Positions 30,814-42,413 of a DNA stretch of 64,000 nt are shown here, in pieces (position 1 is the stretch's first letter; each line of letters opens with the position of its first letter). The position numbers were made by a program, and so were the translations under genes. Below the pieces are notes generated by a model, which was given only the letters and a program-made list of their open reading frames with translations, was not told the origin of the DNA and ran no database searches. The stretch comes from Icerya purchasi (taxonomy: Eukaryota; Arthropoda; Insecta; Hemiptera; Monophlebidae). The DNA lies in the NCBI GenBank assembly GCA_039619475.1, contig CM077115.1, positions 535,278,315 to 535,342,314 of the forward strand, in the 5' to 3' direction.

Positions 30814-31223
30814 TCCTGTTACAAATAGGACCACTAAAAGTCTTGTGTCATTACTGTCGTCATTACTGTTAAAATTAAAAATATTTTATTGGTATTATCA
30901 TTATTATCAATAAAACTTGAAATTTAATTTTTAAATATTACAATTCAATTTTCCGTACAAATTCAGTTTTATTTTAACACGATATTTATATTTGATGCAA
31001 ATTAATAGTTCAGTATGACGGTTATGACGATGTCATCTTAAATTGCTTTTGTTAGAATATTGCCTGAAACAAAACTCAAACACAAACATTTTACAGCATA
31101 ACAACAAAGTAAAAAGAAATGTAACGGTTAGAAATAAACTGGTGATTTAGTAAATAAGACGATGATCATTCGCAGTCGAGTGTTGGGGATGTAGGACTTT
31201 TAATGGTTCTATTTGTAACAGGG
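30814..31223. mobile_element. MITE with 29-bp terminal inverted repeats
   Basis: TCCTGTTACAAATAGGACCA (30814) and the reverse complement of 31195-31223 agree over 29 bp with three mismatches. Both ends sit next to TA-rich tracts, so the target duplication cannot be read. There is no coding capacity over 410 bp. The superfamily is unknown. Confidence 0.7.
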
Positions 31224-31330
31224 ATTGCCATATATATATATTTTTTTTTTTTTTTAAATTAAATTATGTTAAAATATTAAGAATAATCTTAAATAAGTAA
31301 TAAGGATAAGTGTTTTCTTAAAACAAATTA

Positions 31331-31890
31331 CTATATATATATATATATATACTAGCTGTGCCTTCGCTCGTGTATTAATGCCCGTTTAAATCTGTACTTG
31401 GAAATTCATTAAAAAATTTTTGTTTTATCTGGAATTGTATTTACGTAAAGATTCTTTCTCTCTCTTTTGAGTAAAAGATGTTTATCACCGTCCAACAAAA
31501 AATAGTCTTCATGTTTCACGTTTAATGAAGGATTGTCGGTTTTTCTATAACCTGTCCGTCGTAATCTAACAAAAAGTTTTGCTCAACTAAACAACACACA
31601 CAGCCATCGTTTTGAAGAAATCAAGTTATATTCACACGGTGATCTCCCATAATTACACGTTTAAGAGAACATCTTCACTCATATCTTTCAACCACTCTGT
31701 CTCGAGCGTTTTATTATAATTAATTTATTATCATGAAATCAAAATAACAGTGTTGAGTAAAGATTTTAATATTTCTGGTAGCAAAATTATTAAAAAAAAA
31801 GTTAAACGGTTAATTTAAAAAATTTATACGGCGGTTTTGGTCTAAAAGTTCTCGAACATTTGACATATCAGTTAAATACTCGTATTTTAT
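31331..31890. other. TA tract and unrecognised DNA
   Basis: A (TA)n tract at about 31331-31351 is followed by ACTAGCTGTGCCTTCGCTCG, which on the minus strand reads as NTRAKAQLV before a TA run. Similar ends occur on some insect transposons, but I cannot name the family. Confidence 0.4.
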
Positions 31891-31892
31891 TT

Positions 31893-32111
31893 TTATATGT
31901 TCCCCATTAAGTCCAATAGTATATTGCTTAAATCTCTATATCTTTTTACAAACATATTGTACAATACATTTTCTTCTACTCCTAATAATTCATTATTATA
32001 TAATAAATAAGATAGAGACGAAAACAAAGATGCACCATCCCCATCTATGTATTTTACATAATGGGGAACTATTGCATCATCAACACACATATTAATTCTA
32101 CATTCATACAT
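31893..32111 (-). pseudogene. Possible OTU cysteine-protease domain relic
   Basis: A 72-residue frame contains YIDGDGASLFSSLSYLLYNN. This resembles the 'GDG-N-C-L-F-R-S-L-S' start of OTU domains, including those carried by Helitrons, but the catalytic Cys position appears to be Ser here. No His of the catalytic pair is visible. It lies on the same strand as the Helentron helicase 2.6 kb downstream and could be part of that element. The match is one motif only. Confidence 0.45.
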
Positions 32112-32287
32112 ACATATAACACGAACTTTTTTGTAAACAATCGCGAAAAAACGTTTATTTTATCATTCATCGATAATAACGCCATGCGCCAGCGATAAAC
32201 ATGGTTGCATTTCGATTAACATCGCGCAAGATACACAAAAGTCGCCACGAAAAGTAAAGTTGGTACTCAAAAAATAATAAAATTGTC

Positions 32288-32453
32288 AAATTTGTTTTTT
32301 TTAATTGATTGATTAAATTATTTAATATAACAAATATTTATGTAAATGATTAAAGCAAAAAGTAATAGCCAACAATTAAATTTGTTTTTTTTAATTAATT
32401 GATTAAATTATTTAATATAACAAATATTTATGTAAATAATTAAAACAAAAAGT
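32288..32453. repeat. Direct repeat with 90-bp period
   Basis: About 76 bp beginning AAATTTGTTTTTTTTAATT is repeated almost exactly 90 bp later (32288 and 32378). Confidence 0.85.
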
Positions 32454-32556
32454 ATCCTATCTGTTAAGTTGGACCAAATTGCATGTACTTTCAAAATTTT
32501 ATAAAAATCGGTTAAGTAAATTCCGAGTTTATCCTGCACAAACATGAAGACACGGG

Positions 32557-32812
<256 letters not shown>

Positions 32813-33080
32813 TCATTTTTTGTCGATGCGCGAAGTAGAAATTATTTATTCGGTCAATTTTGTTAAATTTTTGGTCTTCCTGACTTTGTTATTCTATCAG
32901 CTTGGTAATGGTACATGCCCGCTCGGCCGGCGTCCGTATTTTCCGATAAGTTGATCGGTCATGTTTCGGCGGGGTAAGTATTTCAGTGACAGTGGAGCTA
33001 ATAGTAGCTGGTTGTAGTCATTTTGCTGTCCTGTAACAGAGTTCAGTGAGAACGAATTATAGGATAATTTTATCACAGGG

Positions 33081-33382
33081 GTAGCGCGGTAGCCTAGTGG
33101 TTAAGATGCTTAGCTGTCGAGAACCAAAGGTATCGTAGGTTATCGAGACTTGTCTCGTTCCGAATCCAAATCGCTCCTCCCCCCGCTATATACCGAATAC
33201 AAACTTGAATATTGATTATACCAAAGAAATCTGGGAAAGTAAAGGCGAATTCCAAGTAGAATGGAACTGGCCTCAATATTCTCTTCAGGTTTATTAAGCT
33301 TAGCACATTATATGTTATAAAGCTTAACTTCACAATCCGTACTACCCCCTATTAAGGATATATGGCACTTACTTTACTTTAC
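33081..33382 (+). mobile_element. tRNA-derived SINE, family A (full copy)
   Basis: The head GTAGCGCGGTAGCCTAGTGG followed by TTAAG holds a pol III A-box-like element, and GTAGGTTATCGAGACTTG lies where a B box is expected. The body includes GAAATCTGGGAAAGTAAAGG and CACAATCCGTACTACC. The 3' end is (CTTA)n-like, ACTTACTTTACTTTACT. At about 300 bp it is one of the best copies in the window; others are at 38.8 and 49.4 kb. Confidence 0.85.
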
Positions 33383-33389
33383 TAATTCT

Positions 33390-36035
33390 ATATCACTGTA
33401 GAGTATTCGATTTAATTGTTAAGAGTAGATCGGGGTTTCGCGTGTGCAAAGATAATTCCCGCGACGGTGGCTTTTATCTTTGTTAATATCGTTCAGGTAG
33501 TCTGTAACGAAGAGATCGCCGTTACAGTAACTTTGCCGATGCTAGTCGAACCTCCACTAATCGCAGCTTCGTAATTTTCGTTATAGCTGTGGTCGCATTT
33601 TCTTTAATAAATTTTATCTTGTCAAAATGTTAACGTGTCAAATTCTGTATGCTTTTTTTGTTTTTTTTCTTTCGATCGTAGATAGTAATTAATTTCGAAA
33701 CCGTTCTATCGGTTGAGTTTTTTGAACCCTCGGGCCATGGCGAGGTGACGTTTCCTGAAAGCAGTATATTCCGCATTCACGAAAGTTTAATTTTGCGCCG
33801 TCCTTTGAAGAGGGGATTTTGAATATAACGCATTTTTTTGATAAAAGAATCGCGGCTCCGAATTTTCTGAGATCCGGATTAGGAACCTAAAGTATTTTTT
33901 TCATTTTTTTAGTTCGGCTAAAAAAGAAAACCTGAGTTCCGGGTGTACAAGTTTCGTATTAAGTAAGTCCAGAAAACATCGGGTCTAGAAAAAGTCAGGG
34001 ATTCGTATCAATGTGTATAAAAAAAATAAATCTAAAGAAGAGACGATGGATGAAATTTGTGTTACAGCCCCCCCCCCCCCAAAAAAAAATAAAGAAAATA
34101 CCTGATCATATTTGATGAAAAAGAAAACTTCCTAATAATTAAAAATAGTACTTGAATTTAATAATAATAAAAAAAAAAAAAAACGCAATTGATTAGATCA
34201 ATAGCTAACTTAAAAATGAAAAATAAATGCACGATTTCATATTATAACTCGAAAATACGCAACACTATTTTCAATCGATTGTTGCGCTTCTATTTTTATG
34301 AAAGATTTTATCCAGCGCCGCTGAATCTGGAGAATTTATTTGTTTATTATTAATGAATTTAATGAGGCTGTTAATCCCAATAATGAGAAATAAAAAGAGA
34401 ACAATATATGATACAGTTTTGTAATTTTTATTGGAAAAAAAAAAGAAACCAACCCGGGGTAGTGTGATGATGGTTATGTAATTTTCTCCGTACATACGCG
34501 ACCGATCATTGATTAATTTTACAGGAGAAAATTAAATTCCTGTGCCACATCAAACGCATTATACCGACAACGATGGTAGATTAACTGCAATTTATATCTG
34601 GTAAAAATTGAGGAACGGCTCCTCTGTGTTAAGAAATAATCGTCGTACGATATATTTTATAATAGTTAATTCGCACGGTTCACTCTGCAGCGTAACACGT
34701 ACTAACACACAGACAGACGGATCTCTGTGTAAAAATTGACCAAACGATATCAATCCGGTGGGAGTTTATAAAAGGCACGTGTAATTAAAGGTAATGAACG
34801 AAGTAAAAGTGTCGGGAGAAAGTAGGAAACGTAAGAAAAAACTTTACACACGGTCCACCTTACGCACACCAGCAGCGATGAGCGTCTGTGTGCGTCTAAA
34901 CGGCGTGTACAGACGACCAAACAAGATAATTAGGAAGCTGCGCGGATAATTGCTTTCTTCTAAGAAGCAACGGACTATAAAGCATGACGTGGGCAACTGT
35001 ATCGCTTGACCTTCCCGTATGCATCTAGATATTTTCGATAATCTACACTTACGGTCCCCCCGGCAGTAAGATGTCTATGGAAAATAATCGTCCTTGTCGA
35101 TGATCACTGTGTCCGAAATAGTGAAAGTGTCGACTGCAGTTTAAGACTGTATCATCGTTATCTCGAGTCGGCCGAAAGTCGATTACTAGAATTGAAGGCG
35201 ATCAACGTAGAACCAGATTCGTACATATTTAATCTGAGATCAAAAACTGCGTTTCCGTTTTGATAAATTTTAGAGCATTTCCTGAATGTACAAGGAAATC
35301 GGTGAAATTTCTGGTTTTTGATTAATTTTTTTTTTTTTTCATCTCATTTAGTGCACTATTGACGACCCCGTGTATTCTTTCCCTGTTTTTCTTATTCTTT
35401 ACAAGCTACACACGACGACGATGACGTAGTAAAGTAAAATGGTCTAAAAAAAAAATGAATTTCATTTAAACAACCGTCCAACAAAAAGCGCCCATGGCTA
35501 AATGGCTTGATAGTTAACTAAAGCCGGGCCATAAAAAAAAAAACAAAAAAAAAACGCCCATTGGATGTGTTTTTTAGTTTAGCGTAATAATTACCGATTG
35601 CTTAAATAAAGGTCTCGTAATGACCCCAAAAAATCATTTATCCATTTAAAAAAAACAAAAAACTAAAGAGTAATTGCGTTTTAAATGAAACAAAAATTAC
35701 CTTTTCCACGCCGGCAACCATCTCTAGTGACGCAATTAAACATTTTTTCCCAATTGCGACTTCACAGAGTAACTTTTATTCGCATCTGATTTATTGATTA
35801 CGAAACGGTGTGAAATGGTAAAAAGAAAAAAATCAGGGCAAAAACCTTGATCAAATTTTTCTTCACACGTTATCCCCATTTCGGAGGTTAGCGATCCCGC
35901 ATATGACAGCCCTTGATGCATATCTATTGTCTTGCAACTGAATCATCTTTTAAAATCGTTCATCCATATAAGTTTTTTGCGTGGCCTTCTTACTGTTTTT
36001 TTCCCTTCCAGTTTATCCTCTATAATCAGCCGAAT
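33390..36035. other. Mostly unique AT-rich DNA
   Basis: No gene recognised. A C run followed by an A run lies at 34069-34090, and A runs near 34170, 35540 and 35650. The 34.5-35.3 kb part is less AT-rich and free of obvious repeats; no coding frame is supported. Confidence 0.4.
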
Positions 36036-36037
36036 TC

Positions 36038-36268
36038 GTTTATATTTTAAATTTATATTTTAAATTTATATTTTAAATTCATATTTTAAATTTATATTTT
36101 AAATTCATATTTTAAATTTATATTTTAAATTTATATTTTAAATTTATATTTTAAATTTATATTTTAAATTTATATTTTAAATTTATATTTTAAATTCATA
36201 TTTTAAATTTATATTTTAAATTCATATTTTAAATTTATATTTTAAATTCATATTTTAAATTTATATTT
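36038..36268. repeat. 13-bp tandem repeat (TTTATATTTTAAA)
   Basis: About 17-18 units in a row. Two variants, TTTATATTTTAAA and TTCATATTTTAAA, alternate at both ends of the array and are uniform in the middle. Confidence 0.95.
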
Positions 36269-36269
36269 T

Positions 36270-37285
36270 TCCCCTCTAACGCGACGTGGCCAAAATAGCC
36301 TAGTTTCCTTGCTTCGAAGCGGTTCATCGGGGATTTTTTCATTTTATTGTTTGCTATTTTCTAGATCCATGGAATTTTTAAAATAATAGGTACGTGCACA
36401 TTTCGAGCACGTGTACTGCTTATAAAAAGCCACGCATTAGTGTTTGTTTACAGTGTGATTGAGAATTGATTTTATTCACAAAGTAAAATTTTACTTTCAA
36501 AGTGGAATTTTGCTGCAATTTTTTTAATTGTGCAAGGAGGTTTTCCCACTCCGTCATATGTTCATCAGCCAAAGTCTTGAGCCCTGCCTCCCGATCTCGA
36601 CACGAAATTTTTTTACTGAACCCGGGATTTTCTTTGTTTTTTTTTTTTTATTTAAATAATTTGTGGGTCCCACAAGGCAAATTCCCATCTGTGGGTTCGC
36701 AACATAATTATATCGTTTATTCACAAATATAATACATCTTACTGCTAACACATTATATTAATCTTATATCTATTACTTAATTATATTTTAGCTTTTATTT
36801 TTACTGAATTACATCTCATTTTTAAAACAAATACATTCATTCCCAATCGCACATTCTAAAGCAATATTTACTCGTACAGGATATACGCCAACTATCTGCA
36901 AAAGGAAAGTACAGATTGAAAGAATTCTGATAACCAGTGGGTAATATTTAATACATATTAAGGTTTACCTTTGTCGTTCTACACGTGTAGGTTAATCGGG
37001 GTGATCTTCTTCAATGCGTTTGTTCATCAGACGAAATCGGAGTGTTGATATCGAAACATCTTCGTTCGAAACGTTTACGTATTGGGCAGCGGATTTATAC
37101 CCGACCTTATTCGGGATACGAACAGCGTTGAAGCGGATTTATACTCGCGTAATTTTTAAACTGAAGTTCGTAAAATATTTCTTAAAAAAATAACATGTTT
37201 ACACAGAACCTACTCGCAAACGTATCGCGCAAATGAAAGATTTTCTTAAATACCAATTTTTTTTTGTTTATCTGTATCGTATTTT
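36270..37285. other. No gene recognised
   Basis: No coding feature. CACATTTCGAGCACGTGTAC near 36397 contains an imperfect inverted repeat around a CACGTG word. Confidence 0.4.
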
Positions 37286-37340
37286 TATTATTATTATTAT
37301 TATTATTATTGTTGTTGTTATTATTATTATTATTATTAAA
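37284..37340. repeat. (TTA)n microsatellite
   Basis: Sixteen or more TTA/TTG trinucleotides in a row. Confidence 0.95.
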
Positions 37341-37424
37341 ATCTTTGAAATCACAGCTATGAAAAACCATTCATTTAGCTATTGTCAAATAGTTCATTAA
37401 ATATTATATAAATGCTATTTCTTC

Positions 37425-37850
37425 TTCTTCAAGCAGTGACGCCAACCTCTGACGCGGGCCTCTTCCAAATTCTTCCACCTCTGTCCACCTTGAGTCTCGC
37501 GTTGAATGGTCGGCTAGTTTTATTTGGCTCTTGTGCAGGTTACTAAGGGCTCTCATTCTTTGTATTTTTCATATTTGAGAGGTATTGGGTCTTGCCTTCC
37601 CGCGATGACTTAATTAGCGTTGGGAAGGGGTTAATAGTAGCTTTTCCAACTTTAGCTGTATATGCTGCCGTTGTCTTTTGGGATTTGCCGTATTTAGAAC
37701 GGGTAACCCATCTCTGTTCCCATTTGGTCTGAATAGGCCTTTTTCAAGTTAGCCTTGACATTTACCTCCTTAGAAGAACTCCCGAATATCATTTTGTTTG
37801 TCCACTTGTATCCCTCTTGGATTCTCACCACAGACTTATTCGATGGGGTT
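37425..37850 (-). pseudogene. RTE-like LINE C-terminus
   Basis: The minus strand ends with GGQRWKNLEEARVRGW followed by RHCLKKKK, where the last residues come from a GAAGAAGAA tail. This resembles the very C-terminal 'D-R-x-x-W-R-x-L-E-E-A' block and tail of RTE-type elements such as the one at 45.2-47.8 kb. The part from 37520 to 37850 is likely the rest of the same gene but has stops and no firm motif. Confidence 0.5.
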
Positions 37851-38259
37851 ACTCTACGTAGCAGGGGCATCGCGGGCAGACAGATGTCGGAGTAGATATA
37901 GAGAGGTTACACAGTAGTCTATTGGTGGATTTATATTGCGTTTCGCACATCTTGAGGTTGCCCCTTTTAAACGTTGTAACATTGGATATCTATTAATATA
38001 CCGGAAACAGCTTGGAATTTCCTTAGTACTAGAAAACAAAAAGAAAATGAAAGATATAAATAAACGTAATTACATTTTTCGAATAATCTGAAAATTATTT
38101 AGATTTATTTTTAATGTTTACAAGTTCAGAAAGTAGGTTATAAATTTTACAATATTTAAAAAGATTTAAATCTATCGTTATACATATGTTCTTAATCTAT
38201 AGGAAACTCGCGAGTAATTTATCTTCCGATACAAAAAAGCGGATCAAAGAATATTCGTA

Positions 38260-38665
38260 AATGAAGAGAAGCAAAATTTCTATGTACCAATCTATAGATT
38301 ACGCACTGGGACAAATATGTTGCCTGCTTTTCTATATAAAATCTGGTGGATTGATTCCCCGCTCTGTACTCATCCAAGGGACGTAGATAAAGTGGCTGAT
38401 GCGGATCACATGTTCTTAGAATGTTCTTATTACACTTCGCACATTTCTGATCTCCATCGAGCGTTATTATTACTGAATATATCCCGTGTCCATTTAATAT
38501 GAATTATATCCTTTCACTACCGATTACATATCATGCAATCTATGATTTGGTGAGAAGAAGTAGGATATTGATATAGTCATAGCATAACAGACAATTGAGA
38601 TTAATAAGTGAAAGAAACAGACAATGGGTAGAATTTTAGTTTAAAGCCCCCCCAAAAAAATCAAA
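38260..38665 (+). pseudogene. LINE ORF2 C-terminal relic (Cys/His region)
   Basis: The plus strand reads VPIYRLRTGTNMLPAFLYKI, then IDSPLCTH and DADHMFLECSYYTSHISDLH. The order RLRTGxx...C...DxDHxFLEC is the region after RNase H in I/R1-type LINEs. It ends in a C run and A run at 38646-38660. Confidence 0.65.
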
Positions 38666-38720
38666 GAATATTAATGAAAATAAACCTAAATGTATAATAA
38701 TTTAGAAAAATTAAATATAT

Positions 38721-38727
<7 letters not shown>

Positions 38728-38773
<46 letters not shown>
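38728..38773. repeat. (TA)n microsatellite
   Basis: About 23 TA units directly 5' of a SINE insertion. Confidence 0.95.
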
Positions 38774-38775
<2 letters not shown>

Positions 38776-38777
<2 letters not shown>

Positions 38778-39050
38778 GCGCGGTAACCTAGTGGTTAAGT
38801 TGGCTACTGAATGAGAGGTGTCATAGGTTATCGAGACTTGTCTCGTTTCGGATCCAAATCACTCCAAGGTCTATACTTAATCTGAAATTGAACTGGGTAC
38901 CAGAGAAATCTGGGAAAGTAAAGGCGGATCCGAAGTAGAAAGGAACTGGCTTTAGTATTCTCATCAAATCGATTAGAACCTTAAGTACATTATGAAAAGC
39001 TTAATTCCACAATCCATGATACCTCATCAAGGATATTTGGGACTTTACTA
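38776..39050 (+). mobile_element. tRNA-derived SINE, family A (full copy)
   Basis: The head GCGCGGTAACCTAGTGGTTA, the body GAAATCTGGGAAAGTAAAGG and GAAGTAGAAAGGAACTGGC, and the 3' part CACAATCCATGATACCTCAT match the copies at 33.1 and 49.4 kb. It begins within a TA microsatellite. Confidence 0.85.
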
Positions 39051-39054
39051 TAAT

Positions 39055-39825
39055 ACAAATGTATAAGTTTTTATTTCATTTTTTTAAATTGTTAAATATT
39101 TTGGTTAATTTTTAATAATATTTTTTGATGTCCTTTTTCAAATGAAAAATTACTCGCAAGTTTTCTACGGATAAAACTAGATTTAGACCTTTTCAGATAT
39201 GGTAAAATTTGTAACTTATTAGCTGAACTTTAAATAAATGCTAAAAATAAATCTACATATAGTAAACAACGTTTTATTCTCAAAGAGAAATAGCGTTTGA
39301 AAATAGAAACAGACTTACCAAATAGTAGAACTGCTTTTCTTTTCTCCTGATGCAGTTGATGCGAAGAAACAAAAGATATTGTAAATAAGATGCAACAACC
39401 ATTAAAAAAAAAAGAGAAAAAAAAGGCGATAACTTAAATCATGAATACTTTTATACCAGCGCTGCGGTGTCTTCCATGACTTATTCGATAAAAAATTTGT
39501 ATCGCAATTTAGCCTGAAGCTTATTTGTGTTTTGCAGGAGAAATGCTGAAAGACATGTAAAGGCATCATCGGTAAAAGAGGAAATTTTTAAACAAATTTC
39601 AATGTTGGCCATAATTGTTCGATTTTAATATAGAAAAAGAAAAAAAAACCCTTAAAACATTCGAGTACTATAACTGAAAGAAAACATCTAAGGAGGGCAA
39701 TACAAAAATCGGGAACGATCGTCCGGGTGAAGGAAATAAACTGTTTGCTTTAGGTGCAGCGGTGGATCAGAAGGTTAGGAAGTTGAACCTTCCGAGTAGA
39801 TAATTTTCAATTTCAAAGGCTAAAG
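39055..39825. other. No gene recognised
   Basis: AT-rich DNA with A-rich runs; no supported feature. Confidence 0.4.
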
Positions 39826-39829
39826 AATA

Positions 39830-41010
39830 AAAATGAGAAAAACGGGTTAGATTTAAATTTGATAGGAATAATGAAAAATGGGAAGCCCATTCGATAACAA
39901 ATTATATAATATGTGGAAGGCGATAATCAGACCTCATTTTGAAATATGCTGCTCTAACTTTGGTTACCACTAAATCTAAGATGAAACAATTACAGGTAAT
40001 GCAAAATAAAGCCATTGGAGGACGCCATGTCGTCCAAACCGACGCAGGCTGGAAAATTTCCGATATCAATCAGACTAAAACGGTGTTGAGGATAAATTTG
40101 CTATTAGAATTAAAGAAAACGGACATAACGTTAATAAACAGTTCGTAAGATAAATGAACAGATAAAAGTAATATTGGAAAAATAGACTGGATTTTATATC
40201 CAATTAACAAATTGAAATATTCATAAATAAAATGCCGGTTTTTAGTCGGATATTTTATTTAATTTAGATATTTAAGAATATCATCCGGTTTCTGATCAGA
40301 CAGTAATGTTATGTTTTATCACGCATTAAATAGAGATTATTCAGATTATTAGACTATTTATACGGACGGATGATAAACATCATAGCGAACAACATATGTC
40401 GGTATTTTATTATAAACAGATATCTGAAACATATCCTATGTACATCGTCATCGTATGTAGAAACGTATGCTGCATTTAAGGAGTTTATACGCTTAAAAAC
40501 TGCAACAGGAAAAGATTACTTATAATAGATTCACAAAAGTAAATTTAATGTTTGAATTTCAAATAAGAAGAATAATTATTAAATTGGCCAGATTTCCGAC
40601 TAGAGTGAAGTTCAAGTCAGCTTACTGCGGAATGTTTGGAAATGAGGTGGTGATTCGGATGGGTTAACCAAGGGCTGGATAAATTGTAAAAGAATTTGTA
40701 ATAAACTGGAGAGAGATGTAATACTGTGTATCAATAAACGGAATCAGCGGGTGGTATAGTGGAATAAAAAATAGTCCAAGATTAATGAAAAAGTGTAAAG
40801 TATGTGTGCGTATTCATTCGTGATTTTTTGCAGATAGCAGTTCGGACAGAGAAGATCATACGGATGAGAACTGGGAATTGTTGTATAAAGTTAGCCCCGC
40901 CTGTTTAGAGTTAGTATAGAGATACGATATACGAAAAACGAAACGAGCAGGAGGAATCTCTAGAACATTACGGCAATGTATTAAATGTGACAACATTGGA
41001 AGAGATCGGT
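39830..41010 (+). pseudogene. LINE ORF2 relic: RT end, RNase H and Cys-rich tail
   Basis: Three pieces follow each other on the plus strand. First, MWKAIIRPHFEICCSNF/EYAALTLVTTKSKMKQLQVM with QNKAIGG (39910-40020) is the post-palm RT region. Second, an RNase H shows LYTDG (40370), YVETYAAFKEFIRLK (40460), LIIDSQ (40520) and VKFKSAYCGMFGNEVV (40600), matching its Asp, Glu, Asp and G-N-E blocks. Third, VRTEKIIRMRTGNCCIK (40850) opens the usual C-terminal region. Many stops and shifts show great age. It is an RNase H-bearing LINE, distinct in sequence from the 6-12 kb family. Confidence 0.6.
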
Positions 41011-41620
41011 TGTTTTCAGTAATTGGAAAAAAATTAGGTATTTTTCGACGATGCTAATTGCCGATGAACCATTTTCAGTAATTAGAGGAAAGCTTTGTAA
41101 TTTTATAACGATCGGTTAGATAAATTTTTTAAAAATTTGACAACTTTTTAGCAAAACCGGCCCCAATAGAGATGATTGGGAAAAAACGGAGGAAAAGAAG
41201 ACCGTTATGCGATTACGGTTTCATTTATTGAATAAATATCCGAAAGAGTGCGCTACTGACCCGGTTTCGTATCAAACATAGAAATGTGCGTGCCATCAGA
41301 ACAGATAAGATATTACCGTACATACTGCCCATACTGGTTTATTATCTCACAGCCGAAAATTTTATGCGATAGTCGGAATAATTTTCAGCGAGGACGTATG
41401 AGATAGAAAAATTAGAAAGTATGTATAAGGAAGAAAAGTGCAATAATAGAAAATGGATTTAGAAAAAAAAAAAAAACATTCTCTCCGTTGTTCTTTAATG
41501 ACTTCAATGGTCGGTGATCCAAGGGTTTTCTTTGGCCAAGAGTTTGTAAATGTTTTTTTTTTTCTAACATGAAGTTATTGATAAACATTTGGGGACATTC
41601 GAAGTGACTAAATAGTTAAT
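41011..41620. other. No gene recognised
   Basis: No supported feature; an A run at about 41464-41476 and a T run at 41554. Confidence 0.4.
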
Positions 41621-42000
41621 TCTTCTTCTTTGTAGCTACTCAATTCTGAGCGTAGGCAACCAGCTGCTCGTACATTGTAGCAGCACAGATATAGCCATAG
41701 TGTTCGTGGCTATGTGCAATGCTAGTGTGTACACGCAAGACTTGTAATTGTAATCAACGCGGCACGAGTGCAGTCCCCCCGTTTGTGTCTACCAACTATG
41801 TATTATACATACACACCAACTAGCGCGCATATGGTGGTATGCATGTTTGCATTGCCTTCCATATGATCCTATTAGCGATTATTTAATTATATTTTTCGTA
41901 ATAATTTCTGTCGTTGCCTGGGATCGGACGAACAACTCGAGACTTCCGTGACGGAAGCCGAATGCTCTAGCAACTAGGCTATCGCGATGTTAATTAGCCC
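41621..42000 (-). mobile_element. tRNA-derived SINE, family B
   Basis: On the minus strand the element begins ATCGCGATAGCCTAGTTGCT (A-box-like) and has GAGTTGTTCGTCCGATCCC where a B box is expected. A body of about 290 bp follows, ending AAAGAAGAAGAA. Flanking GTTAATT occurs on both sides (near 41610 and 41988), a possible short target duplication. The body is unlike family A. Only one copy is seen here. Confidence 0.65.
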
Positions 42001-42413
42001 GTGTTAATTCAAAGTGAAAAAGAGTGGAGGATGTCGCCGTTGGATGAATTTGTATAATTTTTGAAGATCGAAAATGTACATATTCTTAATTTACGCGTCT
42101 TAGCAATCTTGGTTTTTTTTTTTTTTTTTTTTTTTAGATCAGTTACTATTAATTAATTACTTAGTAGTAAACTACAAATTCAAGGAATTGCACAGAGCTG
42201 CAAAAAAACGTTGACCGTCGGTTGTTTGATTAACATATATTTTCGTTTAGCGTTTAATAAATATTTTTAAAAAAAGTATACAAATTCTGACAATAATCCG
42301 AAAAAAAAAATAAAAATCAAATTTAAAAATATACATGTACGTTTTTACAAACATGTTTTCCAAATTAATAAAATTATATAAGCAGTACGCTGACTGTAAA
42401 AAAAGAATTAATA

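Noticed and set aside
33081..33160. Possible tRNA gene
   Set aside because: The A-box-like head continues into a repeated 300-bp body, so it is a SINE; no cloverleaf with matching acceptor stem was seen.
34935..34975. Heat-shock-element-like TTCTAAGAA
   Set aside because: Spacing does not fit the nGAAnnTTCn rule and there is no gene nearby.
36038..36268. CRISPR-like array
   Set aside because: Units are 13-bp and contiguous without unique spacers, in a eukaryotic context.
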